A stretch of DNA of 14,941 bases from an uncultured Anaerococcus sp. (GTDB lineage: Bacteria; Bacillota; Clostridia; Tissierellales; Peptoniphilaceae): NCBI GenBank assembly GCA_943913325.1, contig CALTXP010000035.1:1-14941 (forward strand). The letters are read 5' to 3'. A model generated the notes under the pieces. That model did no database searches and was not told where the DNA came from. It saw only the letters and a list, made by a program, of their open reading frames with translations. Shown piece by piece: positions 13,202 to 14,941 of this stretch. Both the position numbers and the translations under genes were made by a program. Numbering within the stretch: position 1 is the stretch's first letter; each line of letters opens with the position of its first letter.

Positions 13202-13351
13202 ATGAAAAGAATTGTAACACTTAGTACAAGAAATCTCCACAAAAGTAAAAAAGATGGCGGATGTGGTGAATGCCAAACATCTTGTCAATCAGCTTGTAAA
13301 ACAAGTTGTGGAGTAGCTAACCAAGCATGCGTTAGCAAAAAGAATAAATAA
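13202..13351 (+). CDS. scfA: SCIFF ranthipeptide precursor (six cysteines in forty-five residues)
   Basis: This 49-aa precursor of a ribosomally made, radical SAM-modified thioether peptide has a leader, MKRIVTLSTRNLHKSKKDGG, that fits the conserved SCIFF leader. The core holds exactly six cysteines (C21, C24, C28, C32, C36, C43) in the family pattern CGEC.TSCQSACKTSC..ANQ.C. GGAGA lies 7 nt before the ATG. The maturase gene follows 66 nt downstream. SCIFF genes are near-universal in Clostridia, and ranthipeptides have been linked to population-level regulation there rather than to antibiosis; the role here is unknown. Unusual: residue 37, directly after C36, is Gly, where clostridial relatives carry Thr, reported from memory as the thioether acceptor for C32. 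The C-terminus is Lys-rich (VSKKNK). Confidence 0.93.
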   Translation: MKRIVTLSTRNLHKSKKDGGCGECQTSCQSACKTSCGVANQACVSKKNK

Positions 13352-13372
13352 GGGTCTAGCCCTTATTTTTTT
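13348..13372 (+). terminator. Intercistronic hairpin with T-run (attenuator) after scfA
   Basis: ATAAGGG (13348-13354) pairs with CCCTTAT (13360-13366) and is followed by seven T. The scfA stop codon lies within the 5' arm. Because the maturase gene follows in the same direction without an obvious strong promoter, this probably works as a partial terminator, giving more precursor than maturase message. Confidence 0.78.
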
Positions 13373-13417
13373 CTTTTATAATTCCTAGTATTTCACTATA
13401 AATTTTAAGGAGAAAAT

Positions 13418-14803
13418 ATGATACACCAATATAAGGCCAAAGGTTTTAATATAGTTTTAGATACTTACAGTGGATCAGTCCATGCTGTGGATGATATCAC
13501 TTATGAAATGATATCTTTATACGAAGATCATTCTAAAGAATACATAAAAAATAAACTTACTACATATAATCTTACAGATGTTCAATTTGATGAAGCATAT
13601 AGTGAAGTTAAAGAACTAGAAGAAGGAAGTATGTTATTTACTAATGATAATTTTGCTGATTTATCATTAGATGTTGTTAATAGGCCTACAAATGTAAAAG
13701 CCATTTGCTTAAATGTAGCCCATACCTGCAATTTATCTTGTGAGTACTGTTTTGCAAAAGGAGGTAAATACCACGGTCCAGATGCAATAATGACAACTGA
13801 AATTGCAAAAAAAGCTATAGATTTTTTAATTTCTAATTCTGGTAACCATTATAATCTTGATGTTGATTTTTTTGGCGGTGAACCTCTTATGAATTGGAAT
13901 GTAGTAAAAGAAACTGTAGAATACGCAAGAAGCCTAGAAGAAAAATATAATAAGCATTTCAACTTTACTCTTACAACAAATGGTATGCTTTTAGATGATG
14001 ATAAAATAGATTATTTAAATAAGAATATGAAAAATGTCGTACTATCACTAGATGGTAGACGTGAAACTCACGATGAATTTAGAAAAACAATAGGAGGAAA
14101 TGGTTCATTCGATACTGTAGTACCAAATTTCCAAAACTTTGTAAATAAACGTGGGGATAAGGAATACTATATTCGTGGTACATATACTGCCAATAATCTA
14201 GACTTTACTAATGATGTAAAAACATACTTAGACCTAGGATTTAAGAGAACCTCTCTAGAACCTGTTGTAGGCAATTCTGAATCAGAATACGCTTTAAAAG
14301 ATAATGATCTAGAAACTCTTTATAAAGAATATGAAAAACTTGCTGATATGATGATAGAAGCTATAGATAATAATGATGAATTTATATTTTATCACTACAT
14401 GATTGATTTAGAAAATGGACCGTGTGTTCATAAGAGAATATCAGGATGTGGATCAGGAACAGAATATATGGCTATCACTCCAACAGGAGATCTATATCCT
14501 TGTCATCAATTTGTAGGTAATGATGATTTTATACTTGGTGACTTAGAAAATGGAATAATAAGAAATGATATTATAGATACTTTCAAAAAATGTAACTGCT
14601 ATTCTAAAGAAGAATGTAAATCTTGCTGGGCAAATATGTATTGTTCAGGCGGCTGTGCTGCTAATAACTATAACGCCAATGGAGATATAAATAAGACACA
14701 TGAATACTCATGTAAGCTATTTAGAAAAAGAATAGAGATGGCCATAGCTATTAAAATATATGAGTACATGGAAAAATCAGAAGAAAAAGAGTCTATAGCC
14801 TAA
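13418..14803 (+). CDS. scfB: SCIFF peptide maturase, radical SAM/SPASM protein
   Basis: This enzyme forms thioether cross-links between precursor cysteines and acceptor residues by SAM-derived radical chemistry. It is 461 aa. An N-terminal peptide-binding (RRE-like) region spans about 1-85. The radical SAM motif is C104-x3-C108-x2-C111 in HTCNLSCEYCFAKG, with FFGGEPLMNW at 151-160. The SPASM region carries C336, C344, C362 (LYPCHQF), C392, C394, C400, C403, C409, C413 and C432, enough for two auxiliary [4Fe-4S] clusters. The conserved opening HQYKAKGFNIVLDTYSGSVH is typical of SCIFF maturases. AAGGAG precedes ATG 13418. Its partner is the six-cysteine peptide directly upstream; no dedicated exporter or protease is visible in the window. 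Confidence 0.95.
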   Translation: MIHQYKAKGFNIVLDTYSGSVHAVDDITYEMISLYEDHSKEYIKNKLTTYNLTDVQFDEAYSEVKELEEGSMLFTNDNFADLSLDVVNRPTNVKAICLNVAHTCNLSCEYCFAKGGKYHGPDAIMTTEIAKKAIDFLISNSGNHYNLDVDFFGGEPLMNWNVVKETVEYARSLEEKYNKHFNFTLTTNGMLLDDDKIDYLNKNMKNVVLSLDGRRETHDEFRKTIGGNGSFDTVVPNFQNFVNKRGDKEYYIRGTYTANNLDFTNDVKTYLDLGFKRTSLEPVVGNSESEYALKDNDLETLYKEYEKLADMMIEAIDNNDEFIFYHYMIDLENGPCVHKRISGCGSGTEYMAITPTGDLYPCHQFVGNDDFILGDLENGIIRNDIIDTFKKCNCYSKEECKSCWANMYCSGGCAANNYNANGDINKTHEYSCKLFRKRIEMAIAIKIYEYMEKSEEKESIA

Positions 14804-14825
14804 AAATTTTTTATATATAATTAAC

Positions 14826-14872
14826 ATACCTAATAACAATTATGAGTTAAATATTTGTTATTGGGTATTTTT
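14826..14872 (+). terminator. Intrinsic terminator of the SCIFF operon
   Basis: A 14-bp stem (14826-14839 with 14855-14868, one G-U pair) with a 15-nt loop is followed by a short T-run. It starts 23 nt after the scfB stop. Confidence 0.88.
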
Positions 14873-14900
14873 AATATATAAGAAACAATGGAGGAATATA

Positions 14901-14941
14901 ATGACTGACGAAAAAAGAACATTCGAAGCTGGTAATGATAC
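14901..14941 (+). CDS. Start of an unidentified protein, cut by the window edge
   Basis: ATG 14901 follows GGAGG at good spacing and opens 13 codons (MTDEKRTFEAGND). It lies after the SCIFF terminator, so it is probably a separate transcription unit. Too little is visible to name it. Confidence 0.6.
   Translation, partial: MTDEKRTFEAGND

Noticed and set aside
13202..14803. Bacteriocin or sactipeptide antibiotic cluster
   Set aside because: The precursor and maturase fit the SCIFF family specifically; there are no immunity, protease or export genes in view, so an antimicrobial role is not supported.
1..14941. CRISPR array, tRNA or rRNA genes
   Set aside because: No regularly spaced direct repeats and no tRNA- or rRNA-like conserved segments were seen on either strand.

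Overview
The window is AT-rich DNA from a low-GC, Gram-positive anaerobe. It carries the oxygen-sensitive class III ribonucleotide reductase, ECF-type folate uptake, CtsR control of clpB and a SCIFF ranthipeptide locus. Together with TTG starts and strong AGGAGG ribosome-binding sites, this points to Clostridia/Tissierellia, and an Anaerococcus/Peptoniphilus-like coccus is my best guess. That placement is inference, since no rRNA is present.

Left part (1-2700): a truncated 3-methyladenine DNA glycosylase (minus strand) is divergent from two tandem plus-strand genes for folate ECF S components. Each S-component gene has its own tetrahydrofolate riboswitch, and the two leaders are nearly identical although the proteins have diverged. 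The second copy is bracketed by two related MITE-like inverted-repeat elements. It is followed by a gene-poor stretch holding a 52-bp palindrome that resembles two abutted IS3-family ends, and an orphan coding fragment.

Middle (2710-7420, minus strand): a tightly packed run nrdD-nrdG-lemA-TPM protein-nucleoside deoxyribosyltransferase sits behind a pair of NrdR-like boxes. It couples deoxynucleotide synthesis and salvage with a LemA/TPM membrane pair. Upstream of it on the same strand lies a heat-shock pair, dnaJ-like then clpB (7488-11006), with a well-matched CtsR operator just downstream of a sigma-A-type promoter and its own terminator. Next on the minus strand is apt (adenine salvage), also with its own terminator.

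Right part (11776-14941, plus strand): an Orn/Lys/Arg-type PLP decarboxylase reading frame is broken by a single in-frame TAA. It is followed by a complete SCIFF operon: a 49-residue six-cysteine precursor too short for ordinary ORF calling, an intercistronic hairpin with a T-run, and the radical SAM/SPASM maturase with its own terminator. The first 13 codons of another gene close the window.

Most interesting points: Gly in the SCIFF precursor where Thr would be the expected thioether acceptor; a riboswitch strand that could pair either with P1 or with the Shine-Dalgarno in both folT leaders; the single-stop split of the decarboxylase; and the repeat-flanked duplication of the folate transporter gene.
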